DNA from: Chitinophagaceae bacterium
Lineage (GTDB): Bacteria > Bacteroidota > Bacteroidia > Chitinophagales > Chitinophagaceae
Length of the DNA: 35,486 nucleotides
Assembly (NCBI GenBank): GCA_020848815.1
Contig: JADLHL010000180.1
Span: 1-35,486, forward strand
Direction of reading: 5' to 3'
The translations under genes were made by a program, and so were the position numbers. Positions within the stretch are counted from its first letter, which is position 1; each line of letters starts with the position of its first letter. Shown here piece by piece: positions 25,824 through 35,000 of this stretch. Below the pieces are notes generated by a model that was not told the origin of the DNA, did not search any database, and saw nothing but the letters and a program-made list of their open reading frames with translations.

Positions 25824-27506
25824 TCAGCTTAAATATTTCCCCACTATCGGCATTCTTCTACCCACACCAAAGGCCTTGGGGCTTACCCGTATGATGGGGC
25901 AAAACTGATTGCGTTTGTATTCGTTGATGTTCACCATGCGTAGCACCCGGTCTACCAGAGCCGCATCAAAGCCCATGGCTTTTATTTCATTTGGCCCCTG
26001 TCTGCGTTCGATATACTGGTACAGCAGCGGGTCGAGCACATCGTATTCCGGCAGGCTGTCGCTGTCTTTTTGGCCGGGGCGCAGCTCGGCACTCGGTGGT
26101 TTGGTGATGATGTTTTCCGGAATCACTTCCCCGTCATTATTGATGTAGCGGGCCAGCGCATACACCTGCAGTTTGTAGCAATCGCCCAATACACCAAGGC
26201 CGCCGGCCATATCGCCGTAGAGGGTGCCGTAGCCGGTGCTCAGTTCGCTTTTGTTGCTGGTGTTGAGCAGTATGTAATTAAACTTATTGGCAATGGCCAT
26301 CACCAGATTGCCCCGCACCCGGCTTTGGATATTTTCTTCTGCTACATTAAACGGCAGATCGCCAAACAAGGGTTGCAACTCCGTGGTAAACTGATCGAAG
26401 ATGTTTTTAATCGGCACAATGTCGTAAGGGTTCTGCAGGTTGCGGCTCAGCTGCACGGCATCGTCTACGCTGTGGCCGGTGCTGTACTGCGAGGGCATGA
26501 GGATGGCCCGCACATTGGCGGCACCCAATGCCCGTACGGCCAGTGCCAGCGTAACGGCACTGTCAATACCACCACTGCTGGCCACTATGGCTTGTTGAAA
26601 ACCCATCTTGCCAAAATAATCCTGAATGCCAAGGATAATCGCATCGTGTATTTGTGCAATGTTCAGTTCGGCTTCCAGGCCATGCGGTGTCAGTTCTTTA
26701 TCGGGCACCCGGCTGGCGGGTTCCAGTATGGGGGCATCTATGCTGCCATCTTCCCGCAGGGTAAAGTATTGCAGCGATTCGGTAAACATCGGCAGCTGAC
26801 CACAGAGGTTGGCATCCTTGTCAAACACGAGGCTGGCGCCATCAAACACAATCTCGGTTTGGCTGCCTACAGCATTGCAGTAAAACATGGGCAGCTTGTA
26901 TTTCAGCACATTAGCTTTAATGGTGGCTTTGCGGTCTTCATCATGCGTGTAATCGAATGGTGAAGCGCTGAGGTTGAGCATTACATCGGGTTGCTGTTTC
27001 ATCAGCTCATCCATGGGGCAAATGCGGTACAGCGGATTGTCGCCCAGGTTCCAGATGTCTTCACAAATGGTGACCGCCAGTTTCCTGCCTTTGAAGTGTA
27101 CAATGTTCCATTGGTAGGCCGGTTCAAAATAGCGGTTCTCATCAAACACATCGTAGGTCGGCAGTAGTGTTTTATGAATGGCCTGCTGCACTTTCCCTTC
27201 ATATAAAAAGTAAGCTGTATTGAAGAGGTCTTTGCCTTTGAGATTGGGGTTTCGTTCTGGTGCACCCACCAGTGCCGCTATGCTGTCGCAATGTGCAGCA
27301 ATCTGCGAGAGTGATTGTTGGCATTGGTGAATGAAATCATCAAACTCCAAGAAGTCACGGGCAGGGTAGCCACAAATACTGAGTTCGCTAAACAGAATGA
27401 TGTCGGCACCTGCAGCTTTCGCTGTTTCAATGGCCTCAATAATGTGCTGCATATTGCGGGCAAAATTGCCGATGTGATAGTTCTGTTGGGCGATGGCGAT
27501 TTTCAT
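25824..27506 (-). CDS. nadE: Glutamine-dependent NAD(+) synthetase
   Basis: This 560-residue cytoplasmic enzyme makes NAD from nicotinate adenine dinucleotide, ATP and glutamine-derived ammonia. The N-terminal nitrilase-type glutaminase has its triad Glu41 (S-E-L-S-I-C-G-Y), Lys112 (H-K-T-L-L-P) and Cys148 (T-I-C-E-D-I-W). The C-terminal synthetase domain has the ATP pyrophosphatase loop S-G-G-I-D-S at 311-316 and the S-T-G-Y-G-T-L-Y-G-D-M-A segment. Length and order match bacterial two-domain NadE. It is divergent from the mgtC-like gene, with a 103-base spacer holding an inverted repeat, and appears to be a single-gene unit. Confidence 0.97.
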   Translation of the reverse strand: MKIAIAQQNYHIGNFARNMQHIIEAIETAKAAGADIILFSELSICGYPARDFLEFDDFIHQCQQSLSQIAAHCDSIAALVGAPERNPNLKGKDLFNTAYFLYEGKVQQAIHKTLLPTYDVFDENRYFEPAYQWNIVHFKGRKLAVTICEDIWNLGDNPLYRICPMDELMKQQPDVMLNLSASPFDYTHDEDRKATIKANVLKYKLPMFYCNAVGSQTEIVFDGASLVFDKDANLCGQLPMFTESLQYFTLREDGSIDAPILEPASRVPDKELTPHGLEAELNIAQIHDAIILGIQDYFGKMGFQQAIVASSGGIDSAVTLALAVRALGAANVRAILMPSQYSTGHSVDDAVQLSRNLQNPYDIVPIKNIFDQFTTELQPLFGDLPFNVAEENIQSRVRGNLVMAIANKFNYILLNTSNKSELSTGYGTLYGDMAGGLGVLGDCYKLQVYALARYINNDGEVIPENIITKPPSAELRPGQKDSDSLPEYDVLDPLLYQYIERRQGPNEIKAMGFDAALVDRVLRMVNINEYKRNQFCPIIRVSPKAFGVGRRMPIVGKYLS

Positions 27507-27544
27507 ATATAGATCGAATGAATGCTGTTGATGGATAGGCCGCT

Positions 27545-27595
27545 AAGGTAGCAAGATGCCGGCATTGGCAGGGTAGTGCTACCTTTAAGCTGCAA
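27545..27595. promoter_or_regulatory. Inverted repeat in the nadE / mgtC-like divergent spacer
   Basis: AAGGTAGCA (27545-27553) and TGCTACCTT (27587-27595) are perfect 9-base inverted repeats 33 bases apart. The perfect palindrome ATGCCGGCAT lies between them at 27556-27565. The placement midway between two divergent starts would suit an operator or a leader structure. No known regulator is identified. Confidence 0.4.
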
Positions 27596-27609
27596 CAACG
27601 ATTGCTGCC

Positions 27610-28242
27610 ATGATTACAGGAGAACAAGTTTCACAATTATTAATGGCCTTATTGGTAGGCGGTATTATCGGTGCCGAGCGGGAATACCGCAGCAAGTCGG
27701 CGGGTTTTCGTACCATGATGCTCATCAGCATTGGCGCCTGTTTGTACACCATGCTCAGCCCCATGATTGGCTCCAGCGTGGCACCAGAACGCATTGCGTC
27801 CAACATTGTGGTGGGCATTGGTTTTGTGGGTGCCGGTGTTATTTTCAAAGGCAACGACCGGGCACATGGCCTTACCACGGCAGCCAGTATTTGGGTAACA
27901 GCCGCACTGGGTATGGCCGTGGGAGCGGGGCATCCGTGGTTTGCCTTGCTGGCTACGGGTATTGTGTTTGTGGTGATGGCTTTTTTGCCCAAGCTCGAAG
28001 TCATCATCGACCGGGTGAATTTGCAACGGACGTACTACTTGGTAACCCATAGCCATCAGGGCGATTTGCTGCACATCGAAAACATGCTGAAAGCAGCAAG
28101 GCTGCAATATAAAATCAACAGCCACCGCCGGGCCAACGGCACGGTAGAAAGCAGCTGGTATGTAGAAGGTCCGCAAAAACGCCACCTGCGGCTGGTAGAC
28201 AAAATGATGCACGACGAACGCATCCTCGAGTTCAGGTATTGA
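27610..28242 (+). CDS. MgtC/SapB-family membrane protein
   Basis: The protein has 210 residues, with about four transmembrane segments in the first 130 and a soluble C-terminal domain of ACT-like size. Family signatures are G-A-E-R-E-Y-R-S-K-S-A-G-F-R-T near the N-terminus and I-A-S-N-I-V-V-G-I-G-F-V-G-A-G-V-I-F followed by G-L-T-T-A-A-S-I-W. MgtC-type proteins sit in the inner membrane; in pathogens MgtC restrains the F-type ATP synthase and supports growth at low magnesium. The role in free-living Bacteroidota is less certain. No magnesium transporter gene lies beside it. Confidence 0.92.
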   Translation: MITGEQVSQLLMALLVGGIIGAEREYRSKSAGFRTMMLISIGACLYTMLSPMIGSSVAPERIASNIVVGIGFVGAGVIFKGNDRAHGLTTAASIWVTAALGMAVGAGHPWFALLATGIVFVVMAFLPKLEVIIDRVNLQRTYYLVTHSHQGDLLHIENMLKAARLQYKINSHRRANGTVESSWYVEGPQKRHLRLVDKMMHDERILEFRY

Positions 28243-28589
28243 TGTTTACTTCGTCGTATTCAGGTAGCAAAGGATTACTAGCATTTTAAGTTGAGTATCA
28301 TTTGCATTCAGGAAATCGCTTTCACAGGGGGAGGCGTTGGCTGGGCAAAACGGCCGGAGGCTTCGGGTTTGCCTTGATCCCGATAGCTATCGGGATTCTT
28401 TGGTTACTTTCTTTTTTTCAAGAAAAAGAAAGTAACAAGGCTGGGTAAAAAGACGCCTTGATTCTATTAAAACAGCTGCAATTCATTGTTGCCTTTAGCA
28501 ACAAAAGAAATGGAAAGCGACTTGATGCTTTCCACAGCTTTGTATTTTCCTTGTCCAATAAATTCCAACACACATCGTTCTTTTGCGGT
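28243..28589. other. Intergenic stretch with two strong palindromes
   Basis: No gene is seen up to the preferred start of the GldB-like protein at 28590. The stretch is dominated by a GC-mixed palindrome and a T/A hairpin at 28377-28436, described separately. The reading frame of the next gene is open back to 28458, but that extension is low-complexity and lacks a plausible signal. Confidence 0.5.
28377..28436. repeat. Double palindrome, Bacteroidota-type intergenic repeat
   Basis: ATCCCGATAGCTATCGGGAT (28377-28396) is a perfect 20-base palindrome. Six bases later GTTACTTTCTTTTT (28403-28416) pairs perfectly with AAAAAGAAAGTAAC (28423-28436) around a 6-base loop. A degenerate relative of the first palindrome is at about 29728-29741. 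From memory this pair is a frequent intergenic element in related genomes; copy number cannot be tested here. Confidence 0.65.
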
Positions 28590-29633
28590 ATGGTAAAAAG
28601 AATAATGCTGTGGATGAGCCTGCTGGCGGGTGTGTATGCTTGTAACAGCGGACAGCAAAAGCCTGATGTCAGTGCCTTTTCGGCCAGCGTCACCACCCAG
28701 CGGTTTGATCAATCTTTTTTTGCATTGGATACCAACCAGCTGGTGCCCGGCCTCAACCAATTGCAGCAGCAGTATCCCGGTTTTTTACAAAACTACCTGA
28801 GCTCCATGCTCGGCATCAACCCCGGCGATCCGCAGGCGCTGGCGGCCATCACGGCTTTTTTGCGCAGCTATACACCCGTGTACGAAGTAGCCAATGGCGT
28901 GGCCAATCAGCATTTGCCCCAATTGGAAAAAGACATGGTAGAAATGCTGCGCTACCTGCAGCATTATGTGCCCGGCTACAAACCCGATTCGCCCTTTGTC
29001 ATTACTACTTTCATCAGCCCCATGGATGCGTATGAGCCGTTTGCCATTGGCGATTATGGTGATGTGCGTACCCAAAATGGCGTGGGCATTGCCCTGCAGT
29101 TGCACTTGGGCGAGCAGGCACAGGTGTACGACGAAGGCAAACGGGCCGGTGTGTTTTTCGATTATCAAACCCGTCGTTTTACCCCCGCCACTATGCTGGT
29201 AAATGCGACTAAGAATTTGATTGAAGATGAATTCCCTTACAAGCCCGAAAGCCTGACGCTGCTGGAAGACATGGTGGAAAAAGGCAAACGCATGGCGCTG
29301 TTGCAACGCCTGCTGCCCGATGTGCCCGATAGCCTGCAGCTGGGCTACACCGGCAAGCAGGTAAAAGGTTGCGAAGCCAACGAGGCACTTATCTGGAACT
29401 TCTTTATGAAAAACGATTTGCTGTACAGCAAAGACCCACTCATCAACCAAGGCTATCTGAAAGATGGTCCCAAAACCCAGGAGCTGGGCGAGGGTGCCCC
29501 GGGTTATATTGCGTTGTTTGTAGGCCGGCAAATAGTGAATGCCTACCTGACCAAATTTCCCGACACCAAATTTCCTGACCTGATGAAAATGCCCGCCCGG
29601 CAGCTGTTTGAGCAAGCGGGGTATAAGCCTTGA
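28590..29633 (+). CDS. GldB-like lipoprotein (DUF2268-related)
   Basis: The product is a 347-residue lipoprotein. The type II signal peptide ends in G-V-Y-A-C-N-S, giving a mature N-terminal Cys at about residue 18. The body resembles GldB, a lipoprotein needed for gliding motility and type IX secretion function in Flavobacteria. Points of similarity are R-F-D-Q-S-F-F-A-L-D near the start, the central I-T-T-F-I-S-P plus G-V-G-I-A-L-Q-L-H-L-G, and a C-terminal E-G-A-P-G-Y-I-A-L-F-V-G-R-Q-I-V. I recognise this by overall pattern only, so I give no gene symbol. ATG 28590 is chosen because it begins the signal peptide. The T9SS-secreted protein at 32019 shows that this organism uses T9SS, which fits. 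Confidence 0.65.
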   Translation: MVKRIMLWMSLLAGVYACNSGQQKPDVSAFSASVTTQRFDQSFFALDTNQLVPGLNQLQQQYPGFLQNYLSSMLGINPGDPQALAAITAFLRSYTPVYEVANGVANQHLPQLEKDMVEMLRYLQHYVPGYKPDSPFVITTFISPMDAYEPFAIGDYGDVRTQNGVGIALQLHLGEQAQVYDEGKRAGVFFDYQTRRFTPATMLVNATKNLIEDEFPYKPESLTLLEDMVEKGKRMALLQRLLPDVPDSLQLGYTGKQVKGCEANEALIWNFFMKNDLLYSKDPLINQGYLKDGPKTQELGEGAPGYIALFVGRQIVNAYLTKFPDTKFPDLMKMPARQLFEQAGYKP

Positions 29634-29690
29634 GAAATAAGAAAGAAGGAATAAGGAATAAAAAATAAGCAATAAGGAAGTAGGAGAAGG
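29632..29690 (+). repeat. Low-complexity AATAAGGA-type tract
   Basis: Directly after the GldB-like stop comes a tract made mostly of A and G in which AATAAG/AATAAGGA recurs about five times. No hairpin or reading frame is present. It could come from slippage or be a degenerate tandem repeat. Confidence 0.5.
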
Positions 29691-29773
29691 CTGCAAAAAT
29701 GACAAACAAACCTCCCAACTTGTGATTCCGATAGCTACCGGGACGTAAACCCGTCAACTGGTCAACCTTCAAA

Positions 29774-30160
29774 TTAATTTCCCTTAAAAGGCGCCACCAT
29801 ATCAAAGGCGGGAATATCCACGCTAAATTCTTTTTGGCTCAGCAGGTTTATCATGGTGTAAAAGCCGTGCATTTTGCCCATATCAGAACGGAGGTTGCAG
29901 CCACTCACGTAGCGAAATACTTCGCCGGGGTTGAGCACTGGCTGCTGGCCTACCACGCCATCGCCATCTACTTCGCGGTATTCGCCATTGCTGTCGAATA
30001 TGTACCAGTGGCGGCGGAGCAATTGTACCGGAAAAGCGTTGTGATTTTCTAGTGTAATGCGGTAAGCAAACATAAATTCCTGCTGCACCGGATTGCTGAA
30101 ATCCGGCTGATAGTAGGTTTCTACGGTGATTTCTACACCTTGAGTAATGAGTGATTGCAT
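29774..30160 (-). CDS. apaG: ApaG domain protein
   Basis: This 128-residue protein is a single ApaG (DUF525) domain with an immunoglobulin-like beta fold. Family marks are Y-R-I-T-L-E-N followed by P-V-Q-L-L-R-R-H-W-Y-I-F-D, then G-D-G-V-V-G-Q-Q-P-V-L-N-P-G-E and the C-terminal M-H-G-F-Y-T-M. ApaG has been linked to cobalt resistance and magnesium efflux in enterobacteria, but its molecular role is unproven. The nearby mgtC-like gene also touches magnesium, which may be coincidence. It converges with the GldB-like gene and is divergent from the isocitrate dehydrogenase gene. Confidence 0.95.
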   Translation of the reverse strand: MQSLITQGVEITVETYYQPDFSNPVQQEFMFAYRITLENHNAFPVQLLRRHWYIFDSNGEYREVDGDGVVGQQPVLNPGEVFRYVSGCNLRSDMGKMHGFYTMINLLSQKEFSVDIPAFDMVAPFKGN

Positions 30161-30291
30161 GGGCTACTGCTTACCTGATTGGAAAGGTAGCAGCAATTCA
30201 ACGTTTGCCTCCAAAAAAAGTTGCAAAACTTACATCCACCGGTTATAAAAATCCATTCGCAAATTAACGAAGCCGCTGCCCCTCGCATCCT

Positions 30292-30299
30292 TACTTTTG
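30292..30299 (+). promoter_or_regulatory. Likely -7 promoter box of the isocitrate dehydrogenase gene
   Basis: TACTTTTG fits the Bacteroidota -7 consensus TAnnTTTG and lies 54 bases before the preferred start codon at 30354, a normal leader length. The -33 box is not clear. Confidence 0.45.
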
Positions 30300-30353
30300 C
30301 AGCAATTTCAGACAGGGCATTGCCCTTTTATTCATCATCAATCAAGAACCCTC

Positions 30354-31805
30354 ATGAAAATTGCTGTAGCTAAAGGAGATGGAATTGGTCCGGAAATAAT
30401 GGACGCAGTATTGGGCATTTTTAACGCCGCCGGCGTACCGCTGGAGTACGAGTTTGTCGACATGGGTAAATGGGTGTTCGACAAAGGCTACAGCAATGGC
30501 ATGACCCCAGAAGCCCAGCAGGCCATTGAATCATTGGGTATTCTTTTTAAAGGCCCTATGGAAACGCCCAAAGGCAAAGGCGTAAAAAGTGTAAACGTAA
30601 CAGCCCGCAAAACCTGGAATACATACGCCAACAACAGGGTGTTTCAAACCCTGCACGGCGTAGATACCGTGTTTAGTAAAGCCGGCATTCCCATTGATGT
30701 GACCATCGTTCGGGAAAATATTGAAGATACCTACGGTGGTATTGAGCACATGCTCACCCACGACGTAGCCCTCAGCCGCCGCTTTATTACCCGCCCCGGT
30801 AGTGAGCAGGTGATTCGCTACGCATTTGAAATGGCCAAAAAGAAAGGTGCCCGCCGCATTACCTGCGGTCACAAGGCCAACATCATGAAAATTACTGACG
30901 GCCTCTTCCTCGAAGTGTTTTACAAAGTGGCCCAGGAATATCCTGAATTGAAAGCCGACGATGTGATTGTAGATGACCTCTGCATGAAACTCGTTACCCG
31001 CCCCGACCTCTTTGATGTGGTGGTGCTCACCAACCTGCAGGGCGATATCGTAAGCGACCTATGTGCTGGTTTGGTTGGTGGTTTGGGCTTTGCACCCAGC
31101 GCCAACATTGGCGATCATATCTGCATTTTCGAAGCCGTACATGGTACCGCTCCGGATATTACTGGTAAAAACATAGCCAACCCCACTGCGTTGTTGCTGA
31201 GTGGCATTGCTATGCTGCGTCACCTCGGCTTTATGGAAAGTGCAGCCAACATTGAAAATGCTTTGCTCTACACGTTGGAAAGCGGCATTCACACCGGTGA
31301 CTTTGGCGACAAGAGCATTCCCAGTGTGAATACCACGGAGTTTGCCAATGCCATTATTGCCAACATCGGCAAGCTGCCTGCTCATGGTGCCAAGCCCGTG
31401 CTGCCCAATATGCCCATGACACCTACGCATTTTAAGCTGGAGAAAAACCCCATGCTGGAAAGTGCTGAAATGGCGGGTGAGCAAATTGTGGGTGTCGATA
31501 TTTTTCTGGAAAGCAATGAGCAGCCAACCGATTTGGCCAACAAGCTGCTGCAGCATACCGGCATTTTATTTAAGCTCGTTACCATCAGCAACCGTGGTAC
31601 ACAGGTATGGCCCAAGGGCAGTGTATTTACCAACCTGGTAAACCAATACCGCTGCCGCTTTGAAAGTGAAGACGATTCGCCACTTACACAAATTGATGTA
31701 CTGGAGCTGTACAAGCGGGTGATGAGTGAATATAAAGTGTGCTCCCTCGAACTGCTGAACATGTGGGAAGGTAAAAAGGCGTACAGCCTGGCACAGGGGC
31801 AGTAG
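30354..31805 (+). CDS. icd: Isocitrate dehydrogenase, NADP-type
   Basis: This 483-residue TCA-cycle enzyme oxidises isocitrate to 2-oxoglutarate and CO2. The substrate-binding S-x-N-x-x-x-R segment is S-V-N-V-T-A-R (79-85). The catalytic Tyr is Tyr127 in E-D-T-Y-G-G and the catalytic Lys is Lys174 in G-H-K-A-N-I-M-K. Metal-binding Asp residues are in D-D-L-C-M-K (208) and G-D-I-V-S-D (231, 235). The cofactor loop is H-G-T-A-P-D-I-T-G-K-N (263-273). An extra C-terminal region of about 135 residues marks the longer Thermus/Rickettsia-like form. Cofactor choice is inferred from the family. The frame opens at 30297, but ATG 30354 (M-K-I-A-V-A-K-G-D-G-I-G-P-E) is the family start. It is a single-gene unit with its own terminator. 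Confidence 0.92.
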   Translation: MKIAVAKGDGIGPEIMDAVLGIFNAAGVPLEYEFVDMGKWVFDKGYSNGMTPEAQQAIESLGILFKGPMETPKGKGVKSVNVTARKTWNTYANNRVFQTLHGVDTVFSKAGIPIDVTIVRENIEDTYGGIEHMLTHDVALSRRFITRPGSEQVIRYAFEMAKKKGARRITCGHKANIMKITDGLFLEVFYKVAQEYPELKADDVIVDDLCMKLVTRPDLFDVVVLTNLQGDIVSDLCAGLVGGLGFAPSANIGDHICIFEAVHGTAPDITGKNIANPTALLLSGIAMLRHLGFMESAANIENALLYTLESGIHTGDFGDKSIPSVNTTEFANAIIANIGKLPAHGAKPVLPNMPMTPTHFKLEKNPMLESAEMAGEQIVGVDIFLESNEQPTDLANKLLQHTGILFKLVTISNRGTQVWPKGSVFTNLVNQYRCRFESEDDSPLTQIDVLELYKRVMSEYKVCSLELLNMWEGKKAYSLAQGQ

Positions 31806-31864
31806 TTTGGTTGGTAAGTTGAACAGTTGAATTGTTGACTGGATAATACAGATACACCATACTC

Positions 31865-31899
31865 AAAGGCTTTCAGGAAAAAACCTGAAAGCCTTTTTT
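31865..31899 (+). terminator. Rho-independent terminator after icd
   Basis: AAAGGCTTTCAGG (31865-31877) pairs perfectly with CCTGAAAGCCTTT (31884-31896) around an A6 loop and runs into TTTTTT, about 60 bases after the icd stop. Confidence 0.93.
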
Positions 31900-32018
31900 C
31901 TGTAAAGACACTTGTGGAGGCATCGGCAAATTGTGCACAGTTTCCTGTATCAAATTGCTGATGCCCGTTGGCCAGGCCTTTACTTTGCCGTTCTGAAAAA
32001 ACCGATGAGGAAACTGTT

Positions 32019-35000
32019 ATGATCGCTTCTGTTCGTGTGCTGCTACTGGCAGCTGTGCTAATGATGTGTGTGCCTTCGAACATCTTTAGTCAGGCATTTA
32101 ATGTAACCTACAATTTTGCCAGTGTGGCCAGCGGTACAGGCGGCTACACCGATCCTACAGCGGTGCCAACGGCCACGGGTGCCACGTTTCAAAGCTTTAT
32201 GGCTGTGCCTGCTACGGGCAATCCGTACAGCATGGGTGCTAACCCCAATGCCAGCGGCCGCTTTAGTTTTGCAGGCTGGCCTACGGGTGCCACCAGCGGC
32301 AGCGATGTGTTTAGCGGCAGCTTGCAAACCGGCCAATATTATCAGGTCACTATTACCCCAAATGCAGGCTTTTCGCTGAGTGTGAGCAGCATCAGCTTTA
32401 CCATACAACGCAGCGGTACGGGCATTCGCCAATATGCGGTACGCAGCAGTGCCGATGGATATAGTGCCAACCTGCCCGCCAGTGTGAGTGGCAATGCCAA
32501 CCTGAGTGTGGTGTCGGGCAATATTTTTCAGGTAACCGATGCCAGCACTGCGGCCAATGCAGGCAGCAGCATTTCCCTATCCAGCGGTCATACCGATGTT
32601 ACCGAACCGCTGACGTTTCGTTTTTATGGATTTAATGCAGAAGGCAGTGCCGGCACTTTCAGCATAGATAATGTAAACATCATTGGTTCAGTGGCAGCGT
32701 CAGGTTCTACACCGGTTATTTCACTCAGCAGCAATCTGCTTGCGTTACCACTCACCAATATTGGCGCTACAAGTGCAGCGCAGCAATACACCGTGAGTGG
32801 CACAGGCCTTGCGGGCAATGTAACCCTGCAAACAGCAGCGCCTTTTAGCATTTCTACCGATAATGTTTCGTTTGGTACCACAGCCAGCATCACCATGTTT
32901 GAAGCAGCCGTTGGCAAAAATATTTATGTCAAATTTTCACCCACAGTGGCGGGTATTGCCAGTGGTAGCATTACGCACAATAGTGCTGGTGCTGCAGAAA
33001 AAACAATTACGTTGTCGGGCCAGGGTTTTGATCCTGCTAATCTCAGTTTCGATTTCAACAGTTGTACCGTGGCAGGTGAGCCCGGCAGCGGCTTTACACA
33101 ATTCAGTACCACTGGCGCCCAGGTGTGGAACTGTACCAGTTTTGGCCGCAGCAGCAATGGTATTCAAATGAATGGTTTTAGTGCCGCCGTGGTGGAGAAT
33201 GAAGACTGGCTGATATCGCCACCCATGGATTTGAGTGTCGGCTTCAACATCCCGGTGTTACGCTTTTGGAGCCGCACCGAGTTTAGCGGTCCTGCCATGC
33301 AAGTGCTCATCAGTACCAACTATAGCGGTAGCGGCAACCCCGCCGCAGCCACCTGGACAACCTTGCCCGCCAACCTGCCTGGCACTGCCAGCAATACATG
33401 GACGTTATCTGATAACATAGACCTGAGTGCTTACAAAACCAGCAATGTATATGTCGCTTTTAAATACATATCTACAGCGGCGTTAGGTGCAGCCCGCTGG
33501 ACGTTGGATGATGTGCAAGTAGCTAACGTGAGCAGTTATATTCAGGCTTCGCCGGCAGCCGCCAACCTGGGTGAAGTAAGTGTGGGTAGCAGCAGCGCAG
33601 CACAGGCTGTAACCCTTACAGGGAAAGGCTTTGGCGATGTTACGCTCAGCATGAACAGCGGCTGGCAGCTCTCTGCCGACAACAGCAGTTTTGGTAGTAG
33701 TTTACTGGTGAGCAACGCCTCGCTTACAGCGGGTGCCACTGTGTATGTGCGTTATGCGCCACTGCAAAAACAACTGCGGGATACCGGCCGTTTGAAAGCC
33801 ACTGCCACTGGCCTCGATAGTGTGTTGGCCATGTATGTCGCTTCCTCTTATCCCAAAACCGAAACGCTGGATGTAGCCACATGGAACATGACATTTTTTG
33901 GCAGCAACAGCAGCAACACCGCTACACAACCGTACAAAGAAACCCAGAAGCAGAATGCCAAAACCGTTATTAACCGGTTGAATGCCGATGTAGTGGGTGT
34001 ACAGGAAATCAGCAGCGACTCGGTATGGAATGTATTGCTGAGTGAAATGCCCGGTTATGCAGCGGTATTATCTCCAAGATGGAGCCGTTCTTTTGATGCA
34101 CCAGATCCAAATTTTCCTCCACAAAAAGTAGGGGTGTTGTACAATCCAGCCACCATGACTTTGGTGAGCAGCAGGGCGATGTTTGAAACCATTTATGATG
34201 CGGCACGAAGCGGCAGCAATACCTTGCCTTTGTATCCATCGCCACAGGGCGCCAGTGCATTTTGGGCCAGTGGAAGATTGCCATTTATGGCCACGTTTAA
34301 TGCGAATATCAATGGGGCGCAAAGAACGCTGCACGTAGTGGTGATACACGCCAAATCGGGCAGTGCTGCGGCAGAAGATTACAACCGCCGTGTGTACGAT
34401 GCCCGTGTGCTGAAAGACACGCTGGATGCTTATTATGCCAATGATGCGGTGATTATTGTTGGCGACTATAATGATGATGCCATCAACTCAACTTTCACAG
34501 GTCAGCCATCGCCGTACAAGCCGTTTGTTGATGATGCGGCCAGCTATGCAGCCCTCACCGGAGGCTTTAGTGCGGCTGGCAAAGGCAGTTTTGTGGGTAG
34601 TGGCAACAGCATGATTGACCACTTGTTTGTGAGCAATGAAATGAACAGCCTCTACCTCAGCGGCAGTGCCGATGTGGAAGACCCACGTACCTATGTAACC
34701 AGCTACACCAGCACCACCAGCGACCACTTGCCGGTGTTTGCCCGCTTTGTACTCGACCAGCCATTGCCAGCAACGCTGCAACCGTTGCAGGGCAAGGTGC
34801 AGCAGCAAACGGCGCAGCTGCAATGGCGTACTCTACAAGAGCAAAACACCAGTCATTTTGTAGTAGAAAGAGCAGCAGGTAACAGTGCTGTATTTGTGCC
34901 AATAGCTACGTTGAAAGCCGCTGGCAACAGCAGTGTGGCCACGCAATATCAACTCAACGACGGACCGCTGGTCGCTGGCCATTATCGCTATCGGCTACGC

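Noticed and set aside
26070-26963. A 297-codon open frame on the plus strand inside nadE
   Set aside because: NadE is certain from its catalytic residues, and the antisense frame has no recognisable feature.
28785-29705. A 306-codon open frame on the minus strand opposite the GldB-like gene
   Set aside because: It has an implausible composition, no domain and full overlap with a well-supported lipoprotein gene.
31382-32083. A 233-codon open frame on the minus strand over the end of icd and the start of the secreted protein gene
   Set aside because: It crosses a strong terminator and two supported genes and has Ser/Thr-rich composition without a motif.
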